Shown: positions 48,024 to 57,981, numbered from the stretch's first letter. The stretch is DNA of 63,995 bases from Aquabacterium sp. (GCF_016234775.1 NZ_JACRAH010000057.1:1-63995); one strand, 5' to 3'. Translations and numbers: made by a program. The notes: generated by a model from the sequence alone, not told the origin.

Positions 48024-50696
48024 ATGCGTGAAGGTACCGCCCCTCTGATTCGCCGCGAAGACTATGCGGCGCCGGCTTTCTGGATCCGAACGGTCGATCT
48101 GACCTTCGATCTGGATCCCGCGAAGACCCTGGTCATCAACAAGATGACCGTGGAACCCAACGTCAACCTGCCGGGTGCGCCACTGCGCCTGGACGGTGAA
48201 GACATCAACCTGACCCGTGTGCTGGTCGATGGCGAGCCGGTCTCGTTCCGGTTCGAGAACCAGCAACTCGTGCTGGAGAACCTGCCTGCGCAGCCCTTCC
48301 ATCTGGAGATCCGCAACACCTGCGCGCCAGAGAAGAACACGCACCTGTCGGGCCTGTACACCAGCAGCGGTGGCTTCTTCACGCAGTGCGAGGCCCTGGG
48401 CTTCCGGCGCATCACCTACTTTCTGGATCGTCCGGACGTGATGGCCACCTTCAAGGTCACCTTGAAGGCGGACAAGCTGAAGTACCCGGTGCTGCTGTCC
48501 AACGGCAATCTGGTGGAAGAGGGCGCCATTGACGCCGCTCGCCACTACGCCGTCTGGGAAGACCCGCATCCCAAGCCCTGCTACCTGTTTGCCCTGGTGG
48601 CCGCTGATCTGGTGCGCCGCGAGCAACGCATCCGCACCCGCGCCGGCAAGGACCACCTGCTGCAGATCTATGTGCGCGCCGGTGACCTGGACAAGACCGA
48701 GCACGCGATGAATTCGCTGATCGCGTCCATTGCCTGGGATGAGTCTCGCTTCAACCTGAGCCTGGATCTGGAGCGCTTCATGATCGTCGCCGTGAGCGAC
48801 TTCAACATGGGCGCGATGGAGAACAAGGGCCTGAACATCTTCAACACGAAGTTCGTTCTGGCCAACCCCGCCACGGCCACTGATGTGGACTTCGGCAACG
48901 TGGAGAGCGTGGTCGCCCACGAGTACTTCCACAACTGGACGGGCAACCGCGTCACCTGCCGCGACTGGTTCCAGCTCTCGCTCAAGGAAGGCCTGACCGT
49001 CTTCCGTGACCAGCAGTTCAGCCAGGACATGGCCGGCAGCAAGAGCGCCCGTGCCGTGAAACGCATTGAAGACGTGCGCACCCTGCGCCAGCTGCAGTTC
49101 CCCGAAGATGCGGGCCCCATGGCCCATCCGGTGCGCCCTGACAGCTATCTGGCCATTGATAATTTCTACACCGCCACCGTGTATGAAAAGGGCGCTGAAG
49201 TCGTGCGCATGATGCACACCCTGGTGGGCCACGAAGGCTTTGCCAAGGGCATGGCGCTGTACTTCAGCCGCCATGACGGCCAGGCCGTGACCTGTGACGA
49301 CTTCGCCCAGGCCATTGCCGATGCCAATCCGAACAGCGAGTTGGCCACGCGCCTGGGGCAGTTCAAGCACTGGTACAGCCAGGCTGGTACACCTCGCGTA
49401 CAGGCCCACGGTGTGTACGACGCCGACAACCGCATCTACACCCTGACGCTGAGCCAGACCAGTGCGGCCACGCCAGGCCAGCCTGTCAAGCAGCCCGCCG
49501 TGATCCCCGTGGCCATGGGCCTGGTGGGCGTGGATGGACGCAACATCAACCTGCACCTGGAAGGCTACCTCGATCCGATCGGGCATGACACGGTGCTGGT
49601 GTTGTCTGAAGCCTCGCAGACCTTCACCTTCGTGCATGTGCCCGTCGAGCCCGTGCCTTCGCTGCTGCGTGGCTTCTCGGCCCCTGTGGTGCTGGAAACC
49701 GAGCTCAGCGACGATGCGCTGTTCACGCTGCTGACCCACGATCTGGACCCGTTCAACCGTTGGGAAGCTGCCCAGAAGCTGGCCCTGCGCCGCATCCTGC
49801 ACGCGGTGCATGGCAACGGCCACATGGAGCTGGATCACCGCTTCATCGACGCCATGCGCAACGTGCTGCGCAATGCCGAGTTGGACGCCGCCTTCAAGGA
49901 GCTGGTGCTGACCCTGCCGAGCGAGGCCTATGTGGCCGAACAGCTCGACGTGGTCGATCCACAGCGCATCCACACCGCACGCGAAGCCATGAAGGCGCAG
50001 CTGGCGCACGCCCTGCATGAGGACTGGGTCTGGGCCTTCGAGCACCACCAGGACAGCAGCGGTTATTCGCCCGATCCCATCAGCGCGGGCCGCCGTGCCC
50101 TGTGCAATCTGGCGCTGAGCATGCTGGCGCTGGATGGCGCTGCACGCCACAACCCGATCTGGACGGGCCGGGCCTATCAGCGCTTCAAGGACGCCACCAA
50201 CATGACCGACCGCCTGGGTGCCTTGCAGGCCCTGGTGCACAGCCATGCTGAACTGGCCACCCCCGCGCTGGCGCTTTTCCACGAGCAGTTCCGCAACGAG
50301 GCCCTGGTCATCGACAAGTGGTTCACGCTGCAGGTGACGGCCCCCGAAAAGGACGGCAAGGTTTTTGCGCGAGCCAAGACCCTGTTGCAGCACCCTGACT
50401 TCACGCTGCGCACGCCCAACCGCGCCCGCAGTCTGCTGATGGCGCTGTGCCAGTCGAACCCGGCCGCCTTCCATCGCACCGATGCCGCTGGCTACGTGTT
50501 CTGGGCAGACCGCGTCATCGAGATCGACGGCATCAACCCGCAACTGGCCGCACGCCTGGCCCGCTCGATGGACCACTGGCGCCGTCTGGCCGAGCCCTAT
50601 CGCTCGGCTGCGCGCGAGGCCATCAGCCGCGTGGCAGCACGCCCCGAGCTGTCCGATGACGTGCGCGAGATCGTCACGCGCGCGCTGCAGGACTGA
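48024..50696 (+). CDS. pepN: Aminopeptidase N
   Basis: M1-family zinc aminopeptidase of 890 residues, cytoplasmic. The GAMEN exopeptidase motif is in NMGAMENKGLN (about residue 266), and zinc site HEYFHNWTGNR (about residue 301) followed by the second Glu in LKEGLTVFRDQ. The length and four-domain layout match E. coli PepN. GGACTCTCCGAC upstream has only a weak ribosome site. Confidence 0.97.
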   Translation: MREGTAPLIRREDYAAPAFWIRTVDLTFDLDPAKTLVINKMTVEPNVNLPGAPLRLDGEDINLTRVLVDGEPVSFRFENQQLVLENLPAQPFHLEIRNTCAPEKNTHLSGLYTSSGGFFTQCEALGFRRITYFLDRPDVMATFKVTLKADKLKYPVLLSNGNLVEEGAIDAARHYAVWEDPHPKPCYLFALVAADLVRREQRIRTRAGKDHLLQIYVRAGDLDKTEHAMNSLIASIAWDESRFNLSLDLERFMIVAVSDFNMGAMENKGLNIFNTKFVLANPATATDVDFGNVESVVAHEYFHNWTGNRVTCRDWFQLSLKEGLTVFRDQQFSQDMAGSKSARAVKRIEDVRTLRQLQFPEDAGPMAHPVRPDSYLAIDNFYTATVYEKGAEVVRMMHTLVGHEGFAKGMALYFSRHDGQAVTCDDFAQAIADANPNSELATRLGQFKHWYSQAGTPRVQAHGVYDADNRIYTLTLSQTSAATPGQPVKQPAVIPVAMGLVGVDGRNINLHLEGYLDPIGHDTVLVLSEASQTFTFVHVPVEPVPSLLRGFSAPVVLETELSDDALFTLLTHDLDPFNRWEAAQKLALRRILHAVHGNGHMELDHRFIDAMRNVLRNAELDAAFKELVLTLPSEAYVAEQLDVVDPQRIHTAREAMKAQLAHALHEDWVWAFEHHQDSSGYSPDPISAGRRALCNLALSMLALDGAARHNPIWTGRAYQRFKDATNMTDRLGALQALVHSHAELATPALALFHEQFRNEALVIDKWFTLQVTAPEKDGKVFARAKTLLQHPDFTLRTPNRARSLLMALCQSNPAAFHRTDAAGYVFWADRVIEIDGINPQLAARLARSMDHWRRLAEPYRSAAREAISRVAARPELSDDVREIVTRALQD

Positions 50697-50741
50697 TCGC
50701 GCTCACTCCACTTTCCCATCCATATCCACAGAGACCACAAC

Positions 50742-51746
50742 ATGTCCAAACGCATCAGTCTCACGCAGTACCTGATCGAGCAGCAGCGGGGCGAAGCCCA
50801 GATTCCCTCGCAATTGCGCCTGCTCATCGAAGTCGTGGCGCGTGCCTGCAAGAGCATTGCCATCAGCGTCAACAAAGGCGCCTTGGGTGAAGTGCTGGGC
50901 ACCGCCGGCAGCGAAAACGTGCAGGGCGAAGTCCAGAAGAAGCTTGACATCATCGCCAACGAGGTGTTGATCGAGGCCAACGAATGGGGCGGCCACTTGG
51001 CCGGCATGGCATCCGAAGAAATGGATGATATGCACGCCGTGCCGCACCGCTACCCGCAAGGTGAATACCTGTTGCTGTTTGATCCCCTCGATGGTTCTTC
51101 CAACATCGACGTGAACGTCAGCATCGGCACCATCTTCTCTGTGCTCAAGCACAAGGGTGGCGACGTCACCAACGACAGCTTCCTGCAAGCTGGTACCGAT
51201 CAGGTCTGTGCCGGTTACTGCGTCTACGGCCCGCAAACTACCCTGGTACTGACCGTGGGCAAGGGTGTGGTCATGTTCACGCTGGACCGCGAGCAAGGCG
51301 CTTGGGTGCTGACCGAAGCCGACGTCAAGATCCCCGAGGACACCAAGGAATTCGCCATCAACATGTCGAACATGCGCCACTGGGCTGACCCTGTGAAGCG
51401 CTACATCGACGAGTGCCTGCAGGGCAAGGAAGGCCCTCGCGGCAAGGACTTCAACATGCGCTGGGTGGCCTCGATGGTGGCTGACGTGCACCGCATCCTG
51501 ACCCGTGGCGGCGTGTTCATGTACCCCTGGGACAAGCGCGAGCCCAACAAGCCCGGCAAGCTGCGCCTGATGTACGAAGCCAACCCGATGAGCTTCCTGG
51601 TGGAGCAAGCCGGTGGCGCATCCACAAATGGCCTGCAGCGCATCATGGAGATCAACCCCTCGCAACTGCACGAGCGTGTGAGCGTGGTGTTGGGCTCCAA
51701 AAACGAAGTGGACCGCGTCACCGCCTACCACCGTGAAGCGCAGTAA
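50742..51746 (+). CDS. fbp: Class I fructose-1,6-bisphosphatase
   Basis: Gluconeogenic (and Calvin-cycle type) FBPase of 334 residues. The metal/active site [14 protein letters not shown] is near residue 113, and KRTRL-like substrate residues appear in [24 protein letters not shown]. An adjacent tRNA-Thr gene follows. Confidence 0.97.
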   Translation: MSKRISLTQYLIEQQRGEAQIPSQLRLLIEVVARACKSIAISVNKGALGEVLGTAGSENVQGEVQKKLDIIANEVLIEANEWGGHLAGMASEEMDDMHAVPHRYPQGEYLLLFDPLDGSSNIDVNVSIGTIFSVLKHKGGDVTNDSFLQAGTDQVCAGYCVYGPQTTLVLTVGKGVVMFTLDREQGAWVLTEADVKIPEDTKEFAINMSNMRHWADPVKRYIDECLQGKEGPRGKDFNMRWVASMVADVHRILTRGGVFMYPWDKREPNKPGKLRLMYEANPMSFLVEQAGGASTNGLQRIMEINPSQLHERVSVVLGSKNEVDRVTAYHREAQ

Positions 51747-51753
51747 ATTGCCA

Positions 51754-51762
51754 TGCTAGAAT
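51754..51762 (+). promoter_or_regulatory. Extended -10 promoter of tRNA-Thr
   Basis: TGCTAGAAT is an extended -10 (TG-N-TAGAAT), 14 bases before the tRNA. No good -35 is visible. Confidence 0.4.
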
Positions 51763-51775
51763 TTTGGTCTTGGAA

Positions 51776-51851
51776 GCCGGTGTAGCTCAGTCGGTAGAGC
51801 AGCTCATTCGTAATGAGAAGGTCGAGGGTTCGATTCCTTTCTCCGGCACCA
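51776..51851 (+). tRNA. tRNA-Thr(CGT)
   Basis: A 76-base cloverleaf with encoded CCA. Acceptor GCCGG/CCGGC with a T-T mismatch near its base; anticodon stem GCTCA/TGAGA, loop TTCGTAA, anticodon CGT; T-arm GAGGGTTCGATTCCTTTC. Confidence 0.93.
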
Positions 51852-51867
51852 TCTGAATCAAGCACTT

Positions 51868-51899
51868 AGCCCAGTCCGCAAGACTGGGCTTTGTTGTTT
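51868..51899 (+). terminator. Intrinsic terminator after tRNA-Thr
   Basis: AGCCCAGTC (51868-51876) pairs perfectly with GACTGGGCT (51882-51890), loop CGCAA, followed by TTGTTGTTT. Confidence 0.9.
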
Positions 51900-51967
51900 C
51901 TGGGCGTGATGTGCGCTGTACATTGCGCATCGTGCTTTTCCAGCACTCATTTTTCATACGGACAAAC

Positions 51968-52318
51968 ATGGCCAAACAACGTAGCCGACGCCTGCGCAAG
52001 AAACTCCACGTCGGGGAGTTTCAGGAATTCGGGCTGGCCTTCAAGGTCCAGCGCAAGCCTGGCACCCTGGACATCAGCTTCGTGGATGCCTTGCTGACCG
52101 ACGTCATCGACCCGCGCGGCTTGGAGTTTGGCGGTTGGGCGTCGGGTGGCTTTGTCTCCCGACTGGGCCGTGGCAGCGTGACCGACGAAGATCGGCAGGT
52201 GTTGATCGATTGGCTCGGCCAGCGTGCCGACGTGGAAACCGCGTTGGTGAGTGGCTTGATGGATGCGTGGTACACCAGCTTCGTCGGCGACGACCAGTTC
52301 ACCAAGGTCGTCGGCTGA
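51968..52318 (+). CDS. YggL family 50S ribosome-binding protein
   Basis: A 116-residue DUF469/YggL protein. The basic N-terminus MAKQRSRRLRKKLHVGEFQEFG and the acidic C-terminal part are typical. YggL of E. coli associates with the large ribosomal subunit. The start at 51968 was preferred to an upstream frame at 51911, which would cross the tRNA terminator flank. Confidence 0.88.
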   Translation: MAKQRSRRLRKKLHVGEFQEFGLAFKVQRKPGTLDISFVDALLTDVIDPRGLEFGGWASGGFVSRLGRGSVTDEDRQVLIDWLGQRADVETALVSGLMDAWYTSFVGDDQFTKVVG

Positions 52319-52323
52319 GGCGT

Positions 52324-52662
52324 TCAGGCCTGGGCGTCTTCGCCTGCGGCCTCGCGCTTTCGGTTGACGTTGTAGGCCGTCAGGATCTGATGGGCGATCA
52401 GATCCAGGGCGGGGCGTACCTGGCCATCGCGGTCCGTCCAGACCTTGGGCGTCAGGGCGCCTGACAGGGCCACGCTGTCGCCCTCATCCATGGCCAGCAG
52501 TGCGTCACCGACGGCGTCACTGAAGGTGATCACATTGACGATCAGGTTCTCGCCATCTCCTGCGGTGGCGCGAACCTTGGCAATCACATAGGGCTTGCCG
52601 TTCTTGCCGGTCTTTTCGCTTGGCTGGCCTTGCAATCTGCCGGCAATCAGTGCGTCAATCAT
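52324..52662 (-). CDS. Single-stranded DNA-binding protein-like OB-fold protein
   Basis: A 112-residue OB-fold protein: MIDALIAGRLQGQPSEKTGKNGKPYVIAKVRA, then NVITFSDAVGDALLAMDEGDSVALSGAL, as in SSB. It lacks the long flexible tail and acidic tip of housekeeping SSB, so it is probably an accessory paralogue. Convergent with the YggL gene and 22 bases after the ABC ATPase gene. Confidence 0.75.
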   Translation of the reverse strand: MIDALIAGRLQGQPSEKTGKNGKPYVIAKVRATAGDGENLIVNVITFSDAVGDALLAMDEGDSVALSGALTPKVWTDRDGQVRPALDLIAHQILTAYNVNRKREAAGEDAQA

Positions 52663-52684
52663 CAGTGGATCCTGTTCTCTCTTG

Positions 52685-53815
52685 TCATGCCTGCGTGTTT
52701 TCAAAGGCCACGACGTGGCTCATGTCCAGGCGGATGCCGATGGCCTCGCCAATGGCGTGGTCATGGTGTGAGGGCACGGTCGAGAGTACTTCGGAACCAT
52801 CGGCCAGGGCCAAGGTGTAGAGAAACTCTGCTCCTTTGAATGCCTTGTGGACGACGCGAGCCTGGATGGGGCTGGCATCATCGTGCACGACATCGTCGGG
52901 TCGCAGCAGCACGTCGACACGGCTGTCGGCCAAAAAAGGCATGCGGTCTTCGGTGAAGAAAGTCGCCTGGTCATCCGGGACCACGCCTACCTCCAGTTGC
53001 AGTCGATGCGCATCCAGAACCCGAGCATGAACGAAAGCGCCTTGGCCTACGAAGTTGGCCACGCATCGATTGGCGGGGCGGTGGTACAGGGCATAGGCCG
53101 TGTCCCATTGCTGTAGCCGGCCCTCTGCCAGCACGCCCACCACGTCGGCCATGGCGAACGCCTCGTGCTGGTCGTGTGTGACAAGTACCGCAGTGGTGCG
53201 AGTGGCTTTCAGAATGTCGCGGACCTCGCCCGCCAGACGCTCCCTCAGGGCCACGTCCAGGTTGGAGAACGGCTCATCCAGCAGCAGCACGGCAGGTTGA
53301 GGCGCCAGGGCGCGGGCAAGCGCCACACGCTGTTGCTGCCCCCCCGAGAGCTCATGCGGATAGCGGCGTGCAGCATGAGCCAGACCCACGGTGTCGAGCA
53401 TGTCGGCCACGCGGCGATCCGCATCGGGATGCCCCCGCAGACCGAAGCGGACATTCTGCGCCACGGTCAGGTGCGGGAAGAGGGCGTAGTCCTGAAAGAC
53501 CATGCCGATGCGACGTTGCTCTGGCGGCACGACGCGACCTGGCTGGCTGAGTGTGCGGCCATCCAGAGAGATGCTTCCTGCCGTGAGGGGTTCGAAACCG
53601 GCCAGTGCGCGCAATACAGAAGTCTTGCCGCAGCCGGAAGGGCCCAACAGGCAGGCGATGGCGCCTTGTGGCAGCGAGAAACTCAGGTTTTCGACAATGG
53701 CTTTGGGCCCGTACTGGAGGGTCATGTCCTCCACGATCAGCCAGGGTGGCCCAGGCGGTGGCGAAGGCGTTTGGGCAGGGTCGTGGGCGGCGTGCATGTC
53801 GAGGGTGTCAAACAA
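52685..53815 (-). CDS. fbpC: Iron(III) ABC transporter ATP-binding protein (FbpC-like)
   Basis: A 376-residue ABC ATPase of the ferric iron/thiamine/putrescine group, with Walker A GPSGCGKT, signature LSGGQQQR, Walker B VLLLDEPFSNLD, a His-loop THDQHEA and a C-terminal TOBE-like regulatory domain. The N-terminus has an unusual Pro-rich stretch before the core, and an internal Met at residue 7 is an alternative start. It diverges from the permease gene with an 11-base gap. Confidence 0.88.
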   Translation of the reverse strand: MFDTLDMHAAHDPAQTPSPPPGPPWLIVEDMTLQYGPKAIVENLSFSLPQGAIACLLGPSGCGKTSVLRALAGFEPLTAGSISLDGRTLSQPGRVVPPEQRRIGMVFQDYALFPHLTVAQNVRFGLRGHPDADRRVADMLDTVGLAHAARRYPHELSGGQQQRVALARALAPQPAVLLLDEPFSNLDVALRERLAGEVRDILKATRTTAVLVTHDQHEAFAMADVVGVLAEGRLQQWDTAYALYHRPANRCVANFVGQGAFVHARVLDAHRLQLEVGVVPDDQATFFTEDRMPFLADSRVDVLLRPDDVVHDDASPIQARVVHKAFKGAEFLYTLALADGSEVLSTVPSHHDHAIGEAIGIRLDMSHVVAFENTQA

Positions 53816-53818
53816 CTG

Positions 53819-53848
53819 AAGTAGCGATGATAATTCTCAGTTGCGCCA
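53819..53848. promoter_or_regulatory. Fbp divergent region with possible Fur-like element
   Basis: GATGATAATTCTCAGTTGC (53826-53844) matches about 12 of 19 positions of the Fur consensus. A similar ATAATTCT lies upstream of fbpA (minus strand, about 56672-56654). It is a weak match and could be chance. Confidence 0.3.
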
Positions 53849-55542
53849 TGTCTGTTTTCCTCGCCCCAACCTTCCAGTCTCCCTCGCTGTTCCAGCGTGT
53901 GTCGTCGCGTTGGCTGATGATTGTGGCCTTGCTGGTGGGGGCTCTGGTGGCCCTGCCTGTACTGGCCGTGCTGGCGCAGGTGCTGTCACCCAGTGATACG
54001 GCGGATACCTGGTCGCACCTGGCCGGGACGGTGCTGCCTGATTACATCTGGTCCACCTTGTGGCTTTGCCTGGGCGTCGGCCTGGGCACGGCGAGCATGG
54101 GGGTGGGGGCAGCCTGGCTGGTGAGCCGCTACGACTTTCCCTTGCGCGGCGCGCTGGAGTGGGCGTTGGTGCTACCGCTGGCTGTTCCCGGGTATGTGAT
54201 GGCATACACGTATACCGACTTGCTTCAGTTTGTTGGCCCGGTGCAGACGGGCTTGCGCGAGGCATTCGGATGGTCACGTGCAGACTACTGGTTCCCCGAT
54301 GTGCGTTCACTGGGGGGCGCCGTGGTGCTGTTTTCGCTGGTTCTCTATCCGTATGTCTACATGTTGGCGCGTACCGCTTTCCTGGAGCGCGCCGGTGGCA
54401 TGCTGGAGGTAGGGCGTGTGCTCGGCCTGGGGCCCTGGGGCAGTTTCTTCAGGGTGTCGCTGCCGCTGGCCAGGCCGGCCATTGCTGCAGGCGTTTCTCT
54501 GGCCCTGATGGAAACCTTGGCCGATTTCGGGGCTGTGTCCTACTTTGGGGTTCAGACCTTCACCACGGGCATCTACCGGGCCTGGTTTTCTTTAGGCGAC
54601 CGGGTGGCAGCCGCGCAACTGGCTTCGACTTTGCTGGGGTTCGTTGTGCTTGTGTTGATGTTCGAGCGGCTGTCTCGCGGGCGGGCGCGTTTTCATGACA
54701 CCACTTTGCGCCGATCACGTCTGAGTGGCATCCGCGTGGGTGGGTGGCGAGCCGCACTGGCGGTGCTAGCCTGCATGATTCCGGTGTGCGCCGGGTTCCT
54801 GTTGCCGGCCGGTATTTTGCTGAACATGTCACTGAGCCAGGGGGATGCCCAGTTCGGCCCACGCTTCATCGAGTTGGCCACCAATAGCCTGACAGTGTCC
54901 GCGCTGACGGCTTTCATCGCTGTCATGCTGGCGGTGTTGCTGGCCTATGTTGCACGCCTGCAGCCGCATTGGGCCGTGCGCATGACGCACCGGCTGGGTG
55001 GGCTGGGCTATGCACTACCCGGTACCGTGATTGCCGTGGGCGTGCTGATTCCGGTCACGCATGTCGACAAGATACTGACGACATGGCTGGAGCAGTCGGT
55101 TGGGTGGACGGGCGGTTTGCTGATCACCGGTGGCATCACCGGACTGGTCTATGCCTGCGTGGTGCGCTTTCTGACGCCAGCCTTGCAGTCGGTGGATGCG
55201 GGCTTGCTCAAGGTCACGCCGAACATGGATCACGCGGCCCGCAGTCTGGGCCTGAGCCCCGCACAGACCTTGCGCAGGGTGCATTTCCCCTTGCTTCGCG
55301 GTAGCTTGTTGACGGCGCTGTTGATGGTGTTCATCGACGTGATGAAGGAGTTGCCGGCCACCTTGGTCATGCGGCCGTTCAACTTCGATACCCTGGCAAC
55401 GCAGGCCTATACGCTGGCCTCCGATGAGCGCTTGGCCGAGGCCTCCACAGCGGCGCTGACCATTGTGGTGGTGGGCTTGCTGCCTTTGATCGTTTTGTCT
55501 CGCGAGATCGCTCGGAGTCGATTGCCAGGAGGCCGGCGCTGA
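53827..55542 (+). CDS. fbpB: Iron(III) ABC transporter permease (FbpB-like)
   Basis: A fused double permease of 571 residues from ATG 53827 (or 564 from ATG 53848), with about twelve membrane helices in two BPD_transp_1 halves. The EAA loops are visible as VGRVLGLGPWGSFFRVSLPLARPAI and AARSLGLSPAQTLRRVHFPLLR. A longer frame from 53605 would overlap the divergent ATPase gene and is not used. Confidence 0.9.
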   Translation: MIILSCAMSVFLAPTFQSPSLFQRVSSRWLMIVALLVGALVALPVLAVLAQVLSPSDTADTWSHLAGTVLPDYIWSTLWLCLGVGLGTASMGVGAAWLVSRYDFPLRGALEWALVLPLAVPGYVMAYTYTDLLQFVGPVQTGLREAFGWSRADYWFPDVRSLGGAVVLFSLVLYPYVYMLARTAFLERAGGMLEVGRVLGLGPWGSFFRVSLPLARPAIAAGVSLALMETLADFGAVSYFGVQTFTTGIYRAWFSLGDRVAAAQLASTLLGFVVLVLMFERLSRGRARFHDTTLRRSRLSGIRVGGWRAALAVLACMIPVCAGFLLPAGILLNMSLSQGDAQFGPRFIELATNSLTVSALTAFIAVMLAVLLAYVARLQPHWAVRMTHRLGGLGYALPGTVIAVGVLIPVTHVDKILTTWLEQSVGWTGGLLITGGITGLVYACVVRFLTPALQSVDAGLLKVTPNMDHAARSLGLSPAQTLRRVHFPLLRGSLLTALLMVFIDVMKELPATLVMRPFNFDTLATQAYTLASDERLAEASTAALTIVVVGLLPLIVLSREIARSRLPGGRR

Positions 55543-55557
55543 GCCCTGTGCCTTAAC

Positions 55558-56577
55558 TTAACGCCAGCCTGCCCGGTCGAACAGCTTCTGGGCCTTGGCC
55601 GCATTCTTTGCCAGTTCACCCACGCCAATGGTGTCGGGCTTGAACTGGCCCAGCGCCGTCAGTGCGGGGTTGTCAATCTTGACGGATGCTACCGCTGGCC
55701 ACTCGTTGTTGCCGTCGGCGAAATAGGCCTGGGCTTGATCGCTGCTCAGGTACTCCAGAAACTGCATGGCGGCCGCTTTGTTGGGCGCGGTCTTGATGAT
55801 GCCTGCGCCGGACACATTGATATGGGTGCCCCAGGTCTGCTGGTTGGGCCATGCCACGCCAAGCGCCTCGACGACCTTGCGGTCCTCTGGTTTGTTCGAG
55901 CGCATCAGGCGTGCCAGGTAGTAGCTGTTGGTAATGGTCACCCCACACTCCCCGGCGGCCACGGCCTTGAGCTGGTCCGTGTCGCCACCCTTTGGGCTGC
56001 GAGCAAAGTTCTGCACCAGACCACGGGCCCAGGCTTCCGCCTGCTGTTCGCTCTGGTGGGCGATGAACGCGCCACCCAGCGACAGGTTATAGGGGTGCGA
56101 GCCCGAACGCACGCATACCTGGCCTTTCAGGCGCGGATGGGCGAGGTCGCCATAGGTCTGCACCCATTCGGCCTTGACGGCAGACTTGTTGTAGGCGATC
56201 AAGCGGGCGCGAGTGGAGAACGCAATCCAGTTTGGCGTGCGGAGGTTGGCCGGGATGCGCTTGTCCAGCACTTTGGATTGGATGGGCGCGAACAAACCTG
56301 CCTGATCGGCAATCTCCAGTCGGGCGGCATCAACCGTGATCAGGATGTCGGCAGGCGATTTGGCGCCTTCGGTCTTGATACGCTCCAGCAACTCGTCTTC
56401 CTTGCCATCCAGACGATTGACCTTGATGCCGGTCAGCTTGGTGAAGTTGGCGTAGAGGGCTTCGTCTGTCTGGTAGTGACGAGCGGAATAGATATTGAGG
56501 GTCTTGTCGTCAGCCTGAGCAGCAAAGGCCATGACAGCGAGGGCAAGCATGGACAGGCGGGTAAAGGATGTAGCCAT
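55558..56577 (-). CDS. fbpA: Iron(III) ABC transporter substrate-binding protein (FbpA-like)
   Basis: A 339-residue periplasmic ferric-iron binding protein: signal peptide ending FAAQA, LNIYSARHYQTDEALY at the mature start, and the paired iron-site tyrosines in TNSYYLARL. The ATG at 56577 has AGGA nine bases upstream; the frame continues back to 56661 without support. The gene is convergent with the permease gene, so the three transport genes lie in three separate transcription directions. Confidence 0.92.
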   Translation of the reverse strand: MATSFTRLSMLALAVMAFAAQADDKTLNIYSARHYQTDEALYANFTKLTGIKVNRLDGKEDELLERIKTEGAKSPADILITVDAARLEIADQAGLFAPIQSKVLDKRIPANLRTPNWIAFSTRARLIAYNKSAVKAEWVQTYGDLAHPRLKGQVCVRSGSHPYNLSLGGAFIAHQSEQQAEAWARGLVQNFARSPKGGDTDQLKAVAAGECGVTITNSYYLARLMRSNKPEDRKVVEALGVAWPNQQTWGTHINVSGAGIIKTAPNKAAAMQFLEYLSSDQAQAYFADGNNEWPAVASVKIDNPALTALGQFKPDTIGVGELAKNAAKAQKLFDRAGWR

Positions 56578-56743
56578 GGCGAGCATTCCTGAATCAACGT
56601 TGTGGAAAAGAGCCAGTAGCCGGGAACCGATACTGGCCAATGATGACCTGTATGTTATCAAGAATTATTCGCGTTTGCATTACGCCGAGCATGATCATGC
56701 ATATTGCACTCGGCATATGACGTGTGGTGGGGCGTCGAAACGG

Positions 56744-57097
56744 TCAGTGCTTGGGTGGGCGTGCGCTTGGGCAAGCGATTGTTTCGCCTTCGTCCATGGC
56801 TCTCAGGAATGCGCTTTGAAAGGCTTTCAGCAGCGACTGCAACTCGCCATCCGACAACAGGGGCACGCCGTGCGCAATCAACGCTGCTTTCAGCGAATCC
56901 AGATCCCGGCAGCGCACGGACTCCCCACGCTGCTCCAGCCTGAACCCGAGCAGCCCATCATCCGTCGTGCTGGGGTAGATGTCGATATGCTTGAGCGCGG
57001 CCATCTCGCGCAACTGTTTGAACGTACGGCGCTGGTCCTCCGGGACGGACAGCAGCAGTGACACTGGCAGTTCCTTGTCCTCATCCTCGTCATACAT
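56744..57097 (-). CDS. Unknown 117-residue protein
   Basis: Not recognised. Starts MYDEDEDKELPVSLLLSVPEDQRRTFKQL, has no signal peptide or membrane helix, and ends with a short Pro/Lys tail. The DLDSLKAALIAHGVPLLSDGELQSLLKAF stretch is probably helical. Coding bias matches neighbours. A few bases upstream the frame could start at 57112. Confidence 0.6.
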   Translation of the reverse strand: MYDEDEDKELPVSLLLSVPEDQRRTFKQLREMAALKHIDIYPSTTDDGLLGFRLEQRGESVRCRDLDSLKAALIAHGVPLLSDGELQSLLKAFQSAFLRAMDEGETIACPSARPPKH

Positions 57098-57324
57098 GGC
57101 AGGCTCCCGCACTCGACTGAAGTAATTCGTCAGTCTGCGCGCAGGCCCCTGTCAGGTCAATAAAGACCTCGGCGGGACGTTTGCGATCAGCCGCGCAGCG
57201 AACTTATCCCCGCAAGCTGTGGATAACCTTGTTGGCAAGCGCTTGGTAAGGGTCTTTCCCCCTGGGAAGGCCCCTTGAATGCCTCGAAATGAGGCAGTTT
57301 TGTGACTTTGTTGTGCCGATCAGC

Positions 57325-57981
57325 TCAGGCCTTGCGGCGAGCGGCGGCGATCACGCCAAACAGGCCCAGGCCCATCAGTGCCCAGGTAGCGGGTTCCGGC
57401 ACAGCCTGGGCGGTTTTCACGGAGATGCCGTCGATCGACATATAGGCCTTCGACGTGGTGGAGGCCAGGATGAAGGACAGCTGCTGGCTGGCGGACCCAG
57501 CCGTGAAAGTCAGCGATTGCTTGTACCAGTTCGAGCCGAGATCGAGTTGCGAGCCCGAGCCGACGGTCACGCCATCGAGCTGCACGCTGATGGCGTTGCT
57601 GCCCAGGTAGTTGACGCTGCCGTAGGTGTAGCCAAAGTTGCCGGCCTCCCAGGACACGGTGTATTGCTGGCCGACGGTCAGGCCGCTGAGCGTCTGGCCG
57701 AAACGTTCCATGTAACTGCCATAAGAACCCAGGCCGACCCAGGTGCCGCCATCTGCGGATGCGGTGGGGTTGGCGCCAAAACGCAGCGTGTTGATCAAGC
57801 CGACGTTGTTCAACCCGTCCATGATGTCGGGCGTGCCTTCGAAGATGGTCCAGCCGGTGGGCACGCCGTTGTTGGTGATCGGGCCGGTCAGCGAGCCGTT
57901 GGTCACGAGTTCCTGCGCAGCAAAGGCGGCAGAAGAGGTGGCCATCAAGGCGGCAAGGGCGATGTGACGGATGGTGATCAT
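57325..57981 (-). CDS. PEP-CTERM exported protein
   Basis: A 218-residue secreted protein with a signal peptide ending AAFAA, a jelly-roll-like body starting ELVTNGSLTGPITNNGVPTGWTIFEGTPD (similar to DUF642-type carbohydrate-binding-like modules), and a clear sorting signal VPEPATWALMGLGLFGVIAAARRKA. It should be a substrate of exosortase B encoded 19 kb upstream. Confidence 0.9.
   Translation of the reverse strand: MITIRHIALAALMATSSAAFAAQELVTNGSLTGPITNNGVPTGWTIFEGTPDIMDGLNNVGLINTLRFGANPTASADGGTWVGLGSYGSYMERFGQTLSGLTVGQQYTVSWEAGNFGYTYGSVNYLGSNAISVQLDGVTVGSGSQLDLGSNWYKQSLTFTAGSASQQLSFILASTTSKAYMSIDGISVKTAQAVPEPATWALMGLGLFGVIAAARRKA

Noticed and set aside
48003..50576. An 857-codon open frame on the minus strand opposite pepN
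   Set aside because: pepN is certain from its active-site motifs, and the antisense frame follows from its codon bias.
57218..57226. TGTGGATAA, an exact DnaA box complement
   Set aside because: A single box without clustering, an AT-rich unwinding region or replication genes is not an origin.
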